In this document: positions 1 to 10,839 of the stretch, in pieces
Position numbering within the stretch: position 1 is the stretch's first letter
Layout of the letters: each line of letters starts with the position of its first letter
From: Clavelina lepadiformis
Taxonomy: Eukaryota > Chordata > Ascidiacea > Aplousobranchia > Clavelinidae
Assembly: GCF_947623445.1 (NCBI RefSeq)
Contig: NC_135247.1
Coordinates: 17,300,501 to 17,364,500, forward strand
DNA length: 64,000 nucleotides
Reading direction: 5' to 3'
Made by a program: the position numbers and the translations under genes
The notes under the pieces: generated by a model
The model's database searches: none
What the model saw: only the letters and a program-made list of their open reading frames with translations
What the model was told of the DNA's origin: nothing

Positions 1-83
1 AGCTCGATGATTTTATCATCTAGTTAGAATCTCGTTGTATGAAAGTCTATAACGTTACAAAAAAAAACAAACTCTTTACTTAC

Positions 84-322
84 AGCCAATATGCGATCTT
101 CTGCAAACTTTATAGAACTTCGAATCAAATCAATCCTAACATCTTCAGATATGTCAATGATGATGTAGATTTCTAAACTACTGGATTGATCAGACAACGA
201 GGAACCACGTCCAGCACCAGCACCTTGTAATAGCGCTCTTGAATGTTCTGTTGCTCTTTGTAGCTTTGCAATCACATAATCATTGCTTTGTGGGAGTTTG
301 GGGTCTGTTGATTTTGTTAATA
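84..322 (-). other. Exon encoding the start of a von Willebrand A domain
   Basis: The best acceptor is CAACTTAG ending at 323; a second in-frame acceptor lies 18 bases inside the exon. The exon ends at GGCT|GTAAGT in phase 0. After a spacer rich in Gly and Ser it encodes SLEIYIIIDISEDVRIDLI, the first beta strand and metal-site loop of a vWA domain. The metal motif reads D-I-S-E-D instead of DxSxS. The rest of the domain is beyond the left edge. Confidence 0.6.
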
Positions 323-3300
323 CTAAGTTGAAAATGAAAAATATACATAGCGCATTGTTCAAACAATATACAAATGCACAAGTGACTTTCATTTCAGCTG
401 AACACTGTCTATATGTACTAATTTACAAACTACTGCTATTTCTAAAGTGCATTTATGTATCTATATGAAGTTACCAAATACTAGGACACTTGGTGCTACA
501 TGTAATATTTTTTAATGAACAACTACACAATCAACTTATCACCATACTACTAACTTACAACTCATTCATTGTCTATTGATATGCCATGAGTTTCACCACA
601 AAGCATCATGCTGTACAAGTATGAAGCATACCTATGCACTTTGGGCTTCCTCCACCACTCCATTCTAGAAAGTAATAGCACTCCTGGCGAGCTTCACCGA
701 CCATTACATAATCAGGATCACATTCAAACTCGACAAAGTCGCCAACACTGAAATTTCCTCCCAGTGTAAGGCGACCATTGATAGGAATACCGGGATGAGG
801 ACAACGTACTTCATTGTCTAAAGAATAAAGTATAATCAAATCAGTGTGTGATTAGCATCACTAAGTCTAGCTCACAAACAAACCAAAGTACGAGTCTGAT
901 GCTCTAATTTTCACACAAATCATCTGACAAAAACTTGGCCAACAGGCTCAGACAACAGTTACTCTATTTTAGCTACAAACGCCATCTACAGCCCTGTAAT
1001 CGGTGTCCTGTTTTGATGGCAACAGATATTAAGGTTGACTCCAGAAAGGAAAAACCATGAAACATATTTCGATATTATTTCTGCATGAACCAGAAAAAGT
1101 TAAGTATCCACAATTTTGGGAAAGGATAGCTGAGCTAATGAACTATCAACGTAATTTGAGTTTCAGTTCTTTCTATAATTCCTAAAAGTTGTCAGTTAGA
1201 ATAAAATCTGAAAAATCTCACATTTAAAAGCAGCTAAATTTAACATGCTTACTAATTATTCCTTTTACTTGAATTCTTGATGCAAACATGTTATTTTTCT
1301 TTCTATGTGTGCATGTCTCAATTCTATTTAAATTCAAAATAAGCTTATATTGTTACGACCGTACCAGTTCCAATAAGTTTCACAAAAAATACAATGTAAA
1401 ATTATGGAAAAGTTTTTTATGCTCATATGTTATATTCATAACCATACCTATTGTATCACAAACAGTGTCCTCTCCACTCCATAGACCACTCTCAAGACAA
1501 GTCCTCTTACCACTTCCAAGCATCCTTCTTCCAGAGAAACACCGAAGAGTGATTTCGTGACCAACATAGAATGGTCCAGGCAACCCATAAACAACTCTGC
1601 CTCCCATCAGTTGAATAGAAGTTAAAGGATTGCTGCATGTTATTCCTTTGGACAATTAAATTTAAACAATCATTTATAATTTTACATAGATTTTTACATA
1701 ATTTTACATGTTCAATGTCCACCACATGTCTTTTGTCACTTACAATTGACTTAAATTGTGTTAATTCAGTCCAACATGTTTTGAACTGCGCATTTGTGAG
1801 TGACTGAGCAAGCATTAATGTTATTGTTGCCAATATTGTGTAAATATTAAGGAAAACTGGAAAAATGCAGATGCGTAATCTTAACAAATCAAACATGCTA
1901 GGAAGTTAATGGTACATAAATAATAGAACAACTTACTGTAGTGTAACAACAACCAACTAATTAACATTCGTCACAGTAGCACCACAGCATAGTTAACATC
2001 CTGCACCTTACAAGCCCTGAAGGCTTTGAAACTTATAAACTACTATTGATTTTATTCTTAAGGCCTTTGGTCTAAGTTCTACATTGCTACAACCTTGAAT
2101 GTCGAATGCTTGCTCCCCCCATCTCCAAAGCAAACTGTTCACTGACAGTGACCACTGTAAGTTACATACAATGACGACTAGCGGGTTGCGAGGAAGGGAA
2201 CTTCCCTAAGCTGGGAAATTGAGTTGAAAAATAAACAAGTTGGAAATATCAACGCGAGTTATGACTAGGGCCATTTTTATTTTGACCTAAAAAAAATTTT
2301 TTTTGACTTTATTTTTATCAAATTTTGACTTTATTTTGACCTAACGAAATTGCTTATTTGTAGAGGCCACAGTTCTTCCTCCAGTTACCCAAACATAATA
2401 TTTTGTCGATTTCAGACCCAAAGTAATATTTTGTCGAAAAGTCAAGGTGTTATATTGATTATAAAAAGTGCGTCGTGTTCTTTGGCGATAGATTTAGGTA
2501 GCTTGTTTTATTTTGTCCTTGTGAAAAGGACACTTTGCCTCGATTTTCTCCGCATGGTAAATTCTAATAAATAGCAAATTAAACAGGGAATGCTTGTTGT
2601 TGCTCCAATCCAGCTTGATGGTGTTTACTTTTCCTGTGGCCTTCAACAAAAAACTTTTTATCGCACTTCACTATAACCTCGCAAAAATTGCACCTTAAAT
2701 CACCCCCGGGAGTTGCATTAAATTCATCAGAAAAATCTCGACAAATCTGTCAAACTTTTGCTGAAGACGATTTAGCTTGCTTAGGCATTTTTGTATTACA
2801 GAATGTCAGTAGGCTATTCCTAAAATCCAAACTGTTGATCTTCGAAAAGACCACGTTTATGAAGAGGAAGTGTTTTGTAAGACTTATTTAAATACGTAAC
2901 AATGAATAAACAATGGACAATTTGCGATAAAAGTTACTGCTGATCCAAGTGGGCATTGTGACTTATTTCCTGCTTTTATGGGTTAATATGGTTTAATTGT
3001 GTCGCAGTTCCTGATTTACAATGCTTCCACGAGGATTTTTACAAAAATTACTCTCGAGAAACACAAAAACTTTGTCAAAAGCCATAATTTGACAAATTTT
3101 GACTTTATTGAAAATTTTGACTTTATTGTAAATTTTGACTTTATTTTGACCTATAAACTTCTTAGAAACAATCCCCTAGGTGCTGAAAACAACTTTATTC
3201 TTTGATTCGTGGTCAGACGAGGTCCTTAAAAATTTTTGACTTTATTGACTTTTGCGGGCCCTAGTTATGACCAATCGTTGTAGTTTAGTCGCGTATGTAC

Positions 3301-6122
3301 AATAACAAAAAGGTTGTACCAGGTGATAAATGAGTTATGAAAATATTATCTCATTAACCACTTTAAGAACTAATGATTGCTCTGGCAAGTAGCCACGTAG
3401 GCCTTCTGGCTTCTGGTACTGCTTTATCAGAAAGGCATGGTATGGTATCAGAAACCTTATCCTCAATCTGAGAGAAGTCTTTGTACGATTTAAACTCGGC
3501 GACGATCCTTTATCACTGGAGCCCAGGTTACCGTCTTTCTGAGCACGTCTTAATGCAGTTTTTCAATGAACATAAACATCATCACCGTGACATCATCATC
3601 ACATAAACATCACCGTGGCGGACTTGATCTAAATCCATTGGTTGCCTGGCTAACAAGGCTGCCCACAAAGATTTTATTGCTAAATTCACTGTCAAATGCA
3701 GTTATGTCGGTCAAGTGATAAAAAAGTGAGTAGAGGGACTAACCTGTTATCAAGAAAATATATCAGTTTGTTTAACAAACCACATATAATCCAAAATGGA
3801 TTCATATTTCTGTGCAGAAGACAGATTTTCATCAATGGCCTCTGTGCATGCATCGAACTTACTACAGCCATTTGCAAGCGCTGTTTGACTCATTAATCTA
3901 TCCTAGGGTGTCTGGGACCAAAAGTTCTGATTAACTATCAAGGTTTATAATGGTGTAAAATCCATTAACTTTTGCTTTTTATGCTAAAAACACTGCTTGA
4001 CGGGAAAAAATTTGCAGCCTTTTTGAATCTTTTTTTTGTACAGATTGACTGAAACTCTTGAAATGTTTGAAGCCTGCAGTAAGTTATATGACATATTGTG
4101 CAAATACATTTCAAAACTATAAATAAGTTTATATGACGGATGGTCACTCTAAAAATGAGTTATAGATGCATAGCCTACTTTTAAGTGCATTATTTCCATA
4201 GGGGGAGTTTTACATGTTCGCTCACTGAGTACTAAGGGATTACTTCGCTTCATGCAGGAGATACAGTCAGCATCACTTGCCATTGGGCAAGTTGACACCC
4301 CGGTCAGTACGCCACTGCATATACATTGCACATAACTTACACATTTACACGTACACATTTTTAGGTTGTAATTTGTAGACTAGGAAATAATGAAAAAAAG
4401 CATCAAGCTTTCTAAATAAGAAAATTGGGATTGCATAAATTGTAATTCGATCAACGTTAATTCCTATGAATGCTATTTTAAAAAACAAATTAGCTAACCA
4501 TAGAGCAAGGAAGAATATTGAGCACTATAGAATAGCCTACATATTTAAGCAGATTTCTTACGTCGGCAGGACACAATATTTCCATCCCATCTTCCACCTC
4601 CAGTGCACTTTCTTTCGGGGTCACCAGAACTTACATAAAAACCGGAATTGCATGTGTAATGAGCTCGTCTTTCAACTCCAATTCCTGTGTAACTGATCCC
4701 AGAATTACTTGTCGGCGGTGCTTGACCGCAATTGACGCCTTAAAAAGTTAACGAGGTGAAAATGTTTTACAGATGCACAATATCTTTTTATAGCATTCAA
4801 CATAAGCCTGTTGGCTACTTCATAAAATAAGACGCCTGATTCCTTTATAAACTTGTCTTCCTTCGTCTTACCTGGGTTGACGCACGACCGACCGCAATAT
4901 CCATCGCATAAACAATGAAGATTTCCAACGCAATCCTGGTCAGTTTGGCAATTTTTTCCACAAATCAAATTGTATTCTCTCACTTTTCGAAAGTTGTAAC
5001 GTCGACATGATACTGGAATGAGTTAAAGTAGTCTAGATTAGATGTTTGAAGATCGCTGAATTAAAACTTCCATTGTCTGCCTTCAAATAATTATAACCGT
5101 TAAGCTTTACGCGTTGTTAGCGTTCTTACCATTTAGCACTAAACATACTGTATAAGCCTATAGGCGATTCGGAGTAAAAAAGCAACGATTAAACCAATCA
5201 CTTCTTTGAGACAAAGTTAACCTTCGGCAAGTGCAGCAACGTAATAAATAACTTGTGCGCTTCACACAATTTACCAACGTAAATATTATACGTAGGCCTA
5301 CCTACAATGCATTAAAAAAGCATTTTTACATAATGGTGTATCGCATTTTTAAAACCACTCTTAGGATCCATATAGTCTTTTAAAACTTTTTCAACATCTT
5401 ATATTAATTAATATAAAACTAACATATGCAAACAGTTGATCCTGTCCATCCTTTTCTTCCATGGCAATAATGTGGAATTGCCGGAACCTGCTTAACGTAA
5501 CCGGGAGAGCAAATATATTCGGCGACGTCATCATAATTAAACTGGATGTCTGTCGCTGGGACCAAAGTAGGATTAAATCCGCGATAGACACGAAATCCTT
5601 TAGAGTTAGGAATTGTTGGAGGTCGATCGCAGAAGTTTCCTGAGAACGGACAATTTACCAATTGAAGTGTCGTTGCAATGTGAGATCAAGGGCCGCTCAT
5701 TGCTAGCGGCAATTACCAAGCAGAAAAATGTTTCTTGCAATTAACAGACGTCATTTTGTTCAGGCCTTTCTCTGTCTACCAATCCGATTTGGACCTTTTT
5801 CTGCATTGCCTATACCTGTATTTATGCACGAATACCCGCATTCATGATCACATAAACAAACTTTTCCATCTTTGCACTTGCTGCTGTCTGATGAACAATC
5901 TTTGCGGCAAGGTCTACCCACAGCAACTGCAGCGTTCAAATCTCTCGAAGGGCATTGCGCTGTAGCAAATTGAAATATGCAATAAGAATTAATTAAATCT
6001 ACTTAAATTTTGACACATTGTAGCCAAGCGCAAGCTTTCGAAAACAATACACAACACTAAAACATACCTGAAGCCTTGATCAGCCAGAGAGCAACACAAA
6101 ATAAAACAGCTTCACTATGCAT
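84..6122 (-). CDS. Secreted sushi / WAP-like / vWA protein, complement factor B/C2-like (3' end off window)
   Basis: Seven coding exons join in frame; every junction up to the vWA exon is phase 1, the usual pattern for shuffled extracellular modules. Exons: 6122-6068 (start Met and hydrophobic signal peptide MHSEAVLFCVALWLIKAS), 5959-5816 (8-Cys WAP-like), 5639-5424 (sushi), 5012-4872 (second 8-Cys WAP-like, ending VNPG), 4738-4562 (sushi), 1645-1448 (sushi), 817-632 (sushi), 322-84 (start of a vWA domain). The vWA start, LEIYIIIDISEDV, sits where factor B has its metal-binding DxSxS motif. Sushi modules before a vWA domain are the order of factor B/C2, which then carry a serine protease; that part would lie left of base 1. 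Further exons may hide in the 2.9-kb intron at 1646-4561. A different sushi/vWA protein (SVEP1-like) is the main alternative. Domains are secure; the factor B identity is inference. Confidence 0.7.
2266..3263. mobile_element. hAT-type DNA transposon, 998 bp, decayed
   Basis: The element is flanked by a perfect 8-bp target duplication GTTATGAC (2258-2265 and 3264-3271). Its ends are inverted: TAGGGCCA on the left, and GGGCCCTA on the right, which reads TAGGGCCC reversed. An 8-bp duplication with TAGGG-type termini is characteristic of hAT elements. The motif TTTTGACTTTATT occurs six times, only near the ends (about 2301, 2323, 3097, 3115, 3132 and 3234), as expected of subterminal transposase-binding repeats. 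It lies inside the large intron of the factor B-like gene. Most of any transposase gene is gone. Confidence 0.85.
2579..2787 (-). pseudogene. Remnant of hAT transposase N-terminal zinc finger
   Basis: Inside the 998-bp hAT element, the minus strand reads MPKQAKSSSAKV, then an in-frame TGA, then about 55 more codons to a TAA at 2579. The downstream part carries RCNFCEVIV followed by FFVEGHRKSKHH, a C-x2-C ... H-x4-H finger of the BED/CGGBP1-like type found at the start of many hAT transposases. The internal stop and the absence of any catalytic region make it a dead fragment. Confidence 0.6.
3425..3545 (+). repeat. Dispersed repeat R1, copy 1
   Basis: This is one of four related copies (others at 14880-15000, 17640-17760 and 53285-53395, all on the opposite strand). 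It opens with GGTATGGTATCAGAA, carries the core AGTCTTTGTACGATTTAAA and closes with CAGGTTACCG. It sits in the large intron of the factor B-like gene, about 160 bases beyond the hAT element. Confidence 0.6.
4872..5012 (-). other. Exon encoding WAP-like 8-cysteine module 2
   Basis: This 141-base phase 1-1 exon has the acceptor CATTCCAG and the donor G|GTAAGA. It encodes SCRRYNF, then CGKNC, QTDQDC, HCLCDGYCGRSC and VNPG: eight cysteines spaced as in module 1. It lies between two sushi exons, so WAP-like and sushi modules alternate in the N-terminal half of the protein. Confidence 0.7.
5816..5959 (-). other. Exon encoding WAP-like 8-cysteine module 1
   Basis: This 144-base phase 1-1 exon encodes 48 residues with eight cysteines in the order QC, PC, DC, KC, VC, LC, EC, SC. 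The second half (CKDGKVCLCDHECGYSC) matches the exon at 5012-4872 (HCLCDGYCGRSCVNPG), so the two are copies of one module. Canonical WAP domains have adjacent cysteines (CC) where both of these have C-L-C, so I call them WAP-like. Confidence 0.7.
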
Positions 6123-7254
6123 TTTTCAAACTACACTAATAGTTATAAACTTCTAACCCAAATCATTCACATGCTTGGTTAAAGCTTTAGTTGTAGGAAG
6201 CTACGCAACAAATATGTTCACAAAATAACCTTTTTATACCTAAAGGCGATGGAAATACCCTTTGTCTATCGCAGTCAAAGTTCATGCTAATCCTTGCCTA
6301 AAGTGTTTTAGAAACTGTGACCGCTTATGCTGACTTAACTATACTTCATTTGTTGCCACATTCGTTCAATTGTTGTAAACATTCCTTCGTTACCAAAGCT
6401 TAAATTAATATTGGTTATATCTATTAATTACAAGTGCGCTAGATTTTAGAGATAAGCTTAAGTCGTTTGCGGTTCTATTTGCTAATTCTGCAAATTTTTT
6501 TATGCAGTTAATTAAATTGACAACAATTGTTGATCGGAATTGCTTACGGTCACGGAAGTACCAAAGCAAAACTTAAATCTAAACATTTTACCATATCTGG
6601 AGACACAAGACTGACAAAATAAACCACAAAATCCTTCAATGATTGCTTTATGGAGCATAACAAAGATCAGTAACAGTGGACAATAACTGTATTCTTCATG
6701 CAACTTATTACTCAAAAGTTAAGCTATGATTTTTGGAGCTAAATGTAACTGCATTGTATGATTTCATCTAACAATTAATTTTATAAAAAGTTAGATGCAA
6801 TCTCAAATTAAAGAAACACAGAGCTAGAGGCTAATTCTTAAGCATTAAATAATTTTAATTAATATGAAGAAACAATGTAGCAACATTTCAAAAAATTGAA
6901 CTCACACTGACAGCATGCAACAAATTATACAGGCATGAAAAGTCTTACAGTGATTATAATAGCAGCATTTCAAGATTAACTGTCTCCAAACGTTCAATGC
7001 ACGGACGTTCACTAGCTTGGATAACAGTACGTGAGATCTAACACAAGTAGAATGCATAAATACTTGTACTGGTAACAGATTCTTCATACTCAACATCAAA
7101 CTTTTCAGTTCGAGACATATTCAACGGCACAGTAATTTATGTACTACACTTATGAATTGTCAATAACAGGGTGGCAAAAATTACAGAATCTACCATCAGT
7201 TTAATAATTTGTAAGCGTAGAAACGTACGATAAACAATCAATAACTCAAAATTA
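6123..7254. other. Intergenic, factor B-like gene to TBCD
   Basis: No coding exon or RNA gene is visible. The right part must hold the TBCD 3' UTR: TTTAAT at 7200-7205 reads ATTAAA on the minus strand, about 50 bases after the TBCD stop, and is a possible variant polyadenylation signal. The left part should contain the promoter and 5' UTR of the factor B-like gene; I see no recognisable element there. Confidence 0.5.
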
Positions 7255-10200
7255 TCAATTATCCTGAGTCACTTTCTTGACAAGTTTTGGTGGTGAAACA
7301 CCGAAACCATCACACAGCTGGTTGCGGATTGGTCGAAGTTGATCAACATTGCTATCCCATTCAATCTCGCTGAGGTTTGTCATAACAACGTCTAGTTGGT
7401 CTTCTTTCACGAGCTCATCGAAGGTTATCACTAATTCATATAACTGTTCTGCCATGGTTCGACGAATCACTGGGAACCGATGACAGAGAAGGATCATCAT
7501 TTGAGAGAGAAGCAATTTTCGGAAACTTTTGCGCTGAAACTGCATCATCCCGCATAGGACTGGAATAGCGACGAGGATCTTCTGAGCATCCTTGCATCTT
7601 GTTATCTCAGCTTTCACTAAAACCAGCAATTCCTCTTGGAATTTGGCAGCGATGGTGTCATTTGCATTTGATTCGTTTATGAGCATAAAGCAATCGTTCA
7701 CAAATAATTGATGAAGGGTCTTCAACAATGGTATAGAAATGCGATCTTGTTTTGTATACTTGCTAAAAATTTCTAAAAGATTTGAGCAGAATCTGTCAAG
7801 CTTCTCTCTGTCTTGGCCAATAGTGTCCATGAACGAAAACAACCCTCCACCACTCGCATCTGCAAGTGATTGGGTCAAATCTCCAACCGACACGATGAAA
7901 CCAGTTAATACGTGACGAGAGTAAATTGGGTGATCAAGAAGCTTGCTGAGATGATGAAATAAGTGGTCCATTGCATACCATTTGGAGCTGGAGTGGTTGG
8001 GAAAGACGTCGAGAAGTTCTTTCTGTGAGGGAATGTGAGGGACGTTATTCAACGATATTAAGCTCAGAAGTGCAGAGACTGCCAGGTCTCGAACTTTATG
8101 GATTTTTTCGCATGCTTGTTGCAATATTCCACAGATAACAGGTCTCATCACAGCTGGCGAAAGTATGCTTGGGTCCTGTTCTGCAATCAATAGAGTAATG
8201 TCTTTTAAGGCTTTGATTGCTGCCATGCGAACATAAGAGCCAATATCACCGTGCTGGCTTCTAGTATAATCTTCTAAACCAATGAAGAGGGTGTTGTAAA
8301 TCAGTTCTATGTTGTCCTGGCATACTCCGGCGTTCATATTGTTATCCGCGGAAACACCTGCGGTGTTACAGATGCGAGAAAGTGCGTAAATCGCTTCTTG
8401 GCGAGCTCTGGAAAAAGTTTTAGCTTCTGTCTTATCCACTATCTTTGCAGCTTTGAATAAACTATGACAGATTTTCATGAAGAATGATTGGACCACTGGC
8501 TTTGGCAAAGATGCAATGGCATGAGCGTAACCGCATCGTTGCTTTTCAAGTGGACTGGATAAATGGGAGAGATACAAATCAACAGCCTCCGATGTAGAAC
8601 TATCCTTTTGGGAGCCCAAGTTTTCAAAGGGGGCAGCAACCAGGGTAACTTGGTTTATTGCAGACAATGCGCTGATTGCTGCGGAACAGATTTTCTCTGT
8701 GTTTGTGAACATGTGAAGATTAGATAAACAGTCGTGAATAAGCTCAAGCCAGCTGTCGTTAGTCAGCCTTGGGACTTTAACTTCTGTGCATTGTGCAATT
8801 CTGGCTATAAGATGGCATGCAGCAAATCTCATCAGCTCACCAGAATAACCTTTAAATAATTTTGCATCTGATAATTGTTGGATGATGCGCAGGATACTTT
8901 TCAGTGTAGAGTTTCTGGATGCCAGACCGTTATAGCTCTCCGCGTTCTGGACCTCAATCTCATGGAGAGAATGCACTATCTCGGCAACGATCAAAATACT
9001 TCCGTACCTTGTTGTGAGATCAATGCCAGTGCAGAGCGGAACCAGCATCTGCAAAACATCGCTCGCAATATAATCTGGCATTAATTTAGTCAATTTATGC
9101 ATGGACTGGGCAGCAAGCCACTGAATATTGGTGTCCCAATGGTCTCTCTTCTTAGTCACCAAGTGGTCGATCAGTGCTTTTCTGTATTCCTTGAACTTAG
9201 CTATGAAAGGGCCAATGGTTAAATACGAATTGCCGCAATTGCTGACAGCAAAATAATCTGCTTTTGTAAGGATATCAATACCATGAGGAAAATGACTTTG
9301 TCGTCCGACATTTTCTTGGAAGGCAGCAGAAGCAGCTCTTCTACAATTGACTTCACGATCGAACGACGTGGTTATAAGCAATGCTTGACCAATATCATTG
9401 ACATATTTCTCCAAAGTTTCTGGCTCATAGGCTCTGGCAAAAGACCAAGCAAGATAGCAAGCTGCATCTCTTACGTGAGATCCGACGCTACACACACCTC
9501 GCCGTTCATCGTACACCAAGGATTTTAGCAGAACGGGAACAACTTCATTTAATCTCTCGGGAAGAAGTAAACCACGCCGACCAAGTTCAGCCAAGGCCAA
9601 GCAACCACCATGCCATGCATTGTCAGATTCCGAGATAGTAAAATTCTCCAGTACTGAGCCCACTACTTCATCTGCAAGTTCTTTGGGCAATCTTCCAGTG
9701 ATACGTCCGACTCCTTTTGCTGCTGACCACCTAACAACAGTATCTTTGTCTTTCAAGCCATTCAAGAGGACCTCCAATACATTTTCCACTTCCTCAGGAA
9801 TATCATATCCTTCATCCTCCATGTCTTCGTGAATTGTGGATGCAGAAATAACTGGTTGTGCCTTCAACGTATGATCCAGAGAGCGATTTCCGCGCTGGTA
9901 TCTCCACGAAGCAACTGTAGGCTTTAGGAGAGTCATTGCAACTCGTTGCGTTAGCTTGACAACAAGTTTACGTAACAGCGTATTATTCACTTCAAGAATG
10001 TTGCAATCTAGGATCCTCTCCAAGGCAGGGGAGCAGTGATCTAGCAGATCATCTCGTTTCCCCTGTTTAAAGATCAGAGCAACAGCAGCCAGACATCCTT
10101 TCATGGTGGTGATTCCAGGCATCGTTGTGGCGTCGGAGTCTGCAATCTTTCCTAGACACCACCTGATAAATGGAAACAGATGTGCAGAGATAATATCTGG

Positions 10201-10839
10201 TCTGGTGATGAACTTTGAAAGGAACAAAGCCGCCGCTTCCTGACAATTGTCAGATGATGCCACTAGATAAAGTTTTCCGGTTTTGAGCATCCTTTCAACA
10301 ATCGGTTGCTTCTGACTGACTGCGTCTGCACCATGTGCGTCAAAACGAACCATGTCAAACGGTATCAGGCATATCATCGACAGCCAAAGTAAGAGCATGT
10401 AGCGTGTCTCCCAGTTCTCTTGGTCAGTTAAGCTTTGTTGAGAAAGGAGTTCAAGTATCGGCTCAAGGTCCGCTACTTCGTGAGGAAATTTCTTTACCAT
10501 AATTTTTGGGCCACGCACCTTTGTCAAAAGATACAGGTACTTGAAAGCGCAATGTCTCTCCTTGAGAGGTGTATTTTTATTTTGAATGTAGACGAGGAGA
10601 CGTTGAAGCAAGTCATCTAGGTATGGGTCAAGCAGATGGGGTAATTCAAGGTATTTGTCAACGATTTCTGTGAAGCGTTCATCAGACATTTCTTTCGCTA
10701 TAAGCCCAGTAACAGCGTGTGGGATGTTGGAAATTAAGTCATGGACTTCCTCCGCTTCACTGAAGCCATCAACAGAGACAAAACGAACTTCCGCTTCACT
10801 CGCATCCATCTCTTCAACTTCATTTTTATCTTCTTCCAT
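7255..10839 (-). CDS. TBCD: Tubulin-folding cofactor D, intronless
   Basis: TBCD captures beta-tubulin and, with cofactors C and E, forms the complex in which the tubulin heterodimer is assembled or taken apart; it acts in the cytoplasm and at centrosomes. This single open frame of 1194 residues matches the vertebrate length of about 1190. It has an acidic N terminus (MEEDKNEVEEMDASEAEV), then HEAT/armadillo-like helical repeats throughout, including blocks such as WSAAKGVGRITGRLP and WHGGCLALAELGRRGLLLP that are typical of the family. The start is fixed by an in-frame TGA four codons upstream of the ATG. It has no introns, unlike the multi-exon vertebrate gene and the heavily split mTOR gene nearby. 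The frame is undamaged over 3.6 kb, so it is under selection. Identity is strong. Confidence 0.95.
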   Translation of the reverse strand: MEEDKNEVEEMDASEAEVRFVSVDGFSEAEEVHDLISNIPHAVTGLIAKEMSDERFTEIVDKYLELPHLLDPYLDDLLQRLLVYIQNKNTPLKERHCAFKYLYLLTKVRGPKIMVKKFPHEVADLEPILELLSQQSLTDQENWETRYMLLLWLSMICLIPFDMVRFDAHGADAVSQKQPIVERMLKTGKLYLVASSDNCQEAAALFLSKFITRPDIISAHLFPFIRWCLGKIADSDATTMPGITTMKGCLAAVALIFKQGKRDDLLDHCSPALERILDCNILEVNNTLLRKLVVKLTQRVAMTLLKPTVASWRYQRGNRSLDHTLKAQPVISASTIHEDMEDEGYDIPEEVENVLEVLLNGLKDKDTVVRWSAAKGVGRITGRLPKELADEVVGSVLENFTISESDNAWHGGCLALAELGRRGLLLPERLNEVVPVLLKSLVYDERRGVCSVGSHVRDAACYLAWSFARAYEPETLEKYVNDIGQALLITTSFDREVNCRRAASAAFQENVGRQSHFPHGIDILTKADYFAVSNCGNSYLTIGPFIAKFKEYRKALIDHLVTKKRDHWDTNIQWLAAQSMHKLTKLMPDYIASDVLQMLVPLCTGIDLTTRYGSILIVAEIVHSLHEIEVQNAESYNGLASRNSTLKSILRIIQQLSDAKLFKGYSGELMRFAACHLIARIAQCTEVKVPRLTNDSWLELIHDCLSNLHMFTNTEKICSAAISALSAINQVTLVAAPFENLGSQKDSSTSEAVDLYLSHLSSPLEKQRCGYAHAIASLPKPVVQSFFMKICHSLFKAAKIVDKTEAKTFSRARQEAIYALSRICNTAGVSADNNMNAGVCQDNIELIYNTLFIGLEDYTRSQHGDIGSYVRMAAIKALKDITLLIAEQDPSILSPAVMRPVICGILQQACEKIHKVRDLAVSALLSLISLNNVPHIPSQKELLDVFPNHSSSKWYAMDHLFHHLSKLLDHPIYSRHVLTGFIVSVGDLTQSLADASGGGLFSFMDTIGQDREKLDRFCSNLLEIFSKYTKQDRISIPLLKTLHQLFVNDCFMLINESNANDTIAAKFQEELLVLVKAEITRCKDAQKILVAIPVLCGMMQFQRKSFRKLLLSQMMILLCHRFPVIRRTMAEQLYELVITFDELVKEDQLDVVMTNLSEIEWDSNVDQLRPIRNQLCDGFGVSPPKLVKKVTQDN

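Noticed and set aside
3545..3620. ATCACC/CATCATC-rich stretch
   Set aside because: A degenerate low-complexity patch, not a regular array and not CRISPR-like.
4149..4358. Cys-rich minus-strand frame of 69 codons (CPMASDADCISCMKR) inside the factor B-like gene
   Set aside because: The cysteine spacing fits neither sushi nor WAP-like modules, and no splice sites give the phase-1 boundaries of the neighbours. A CAGTGGCGTAC word nearby hints at a transposon end but has no partner.
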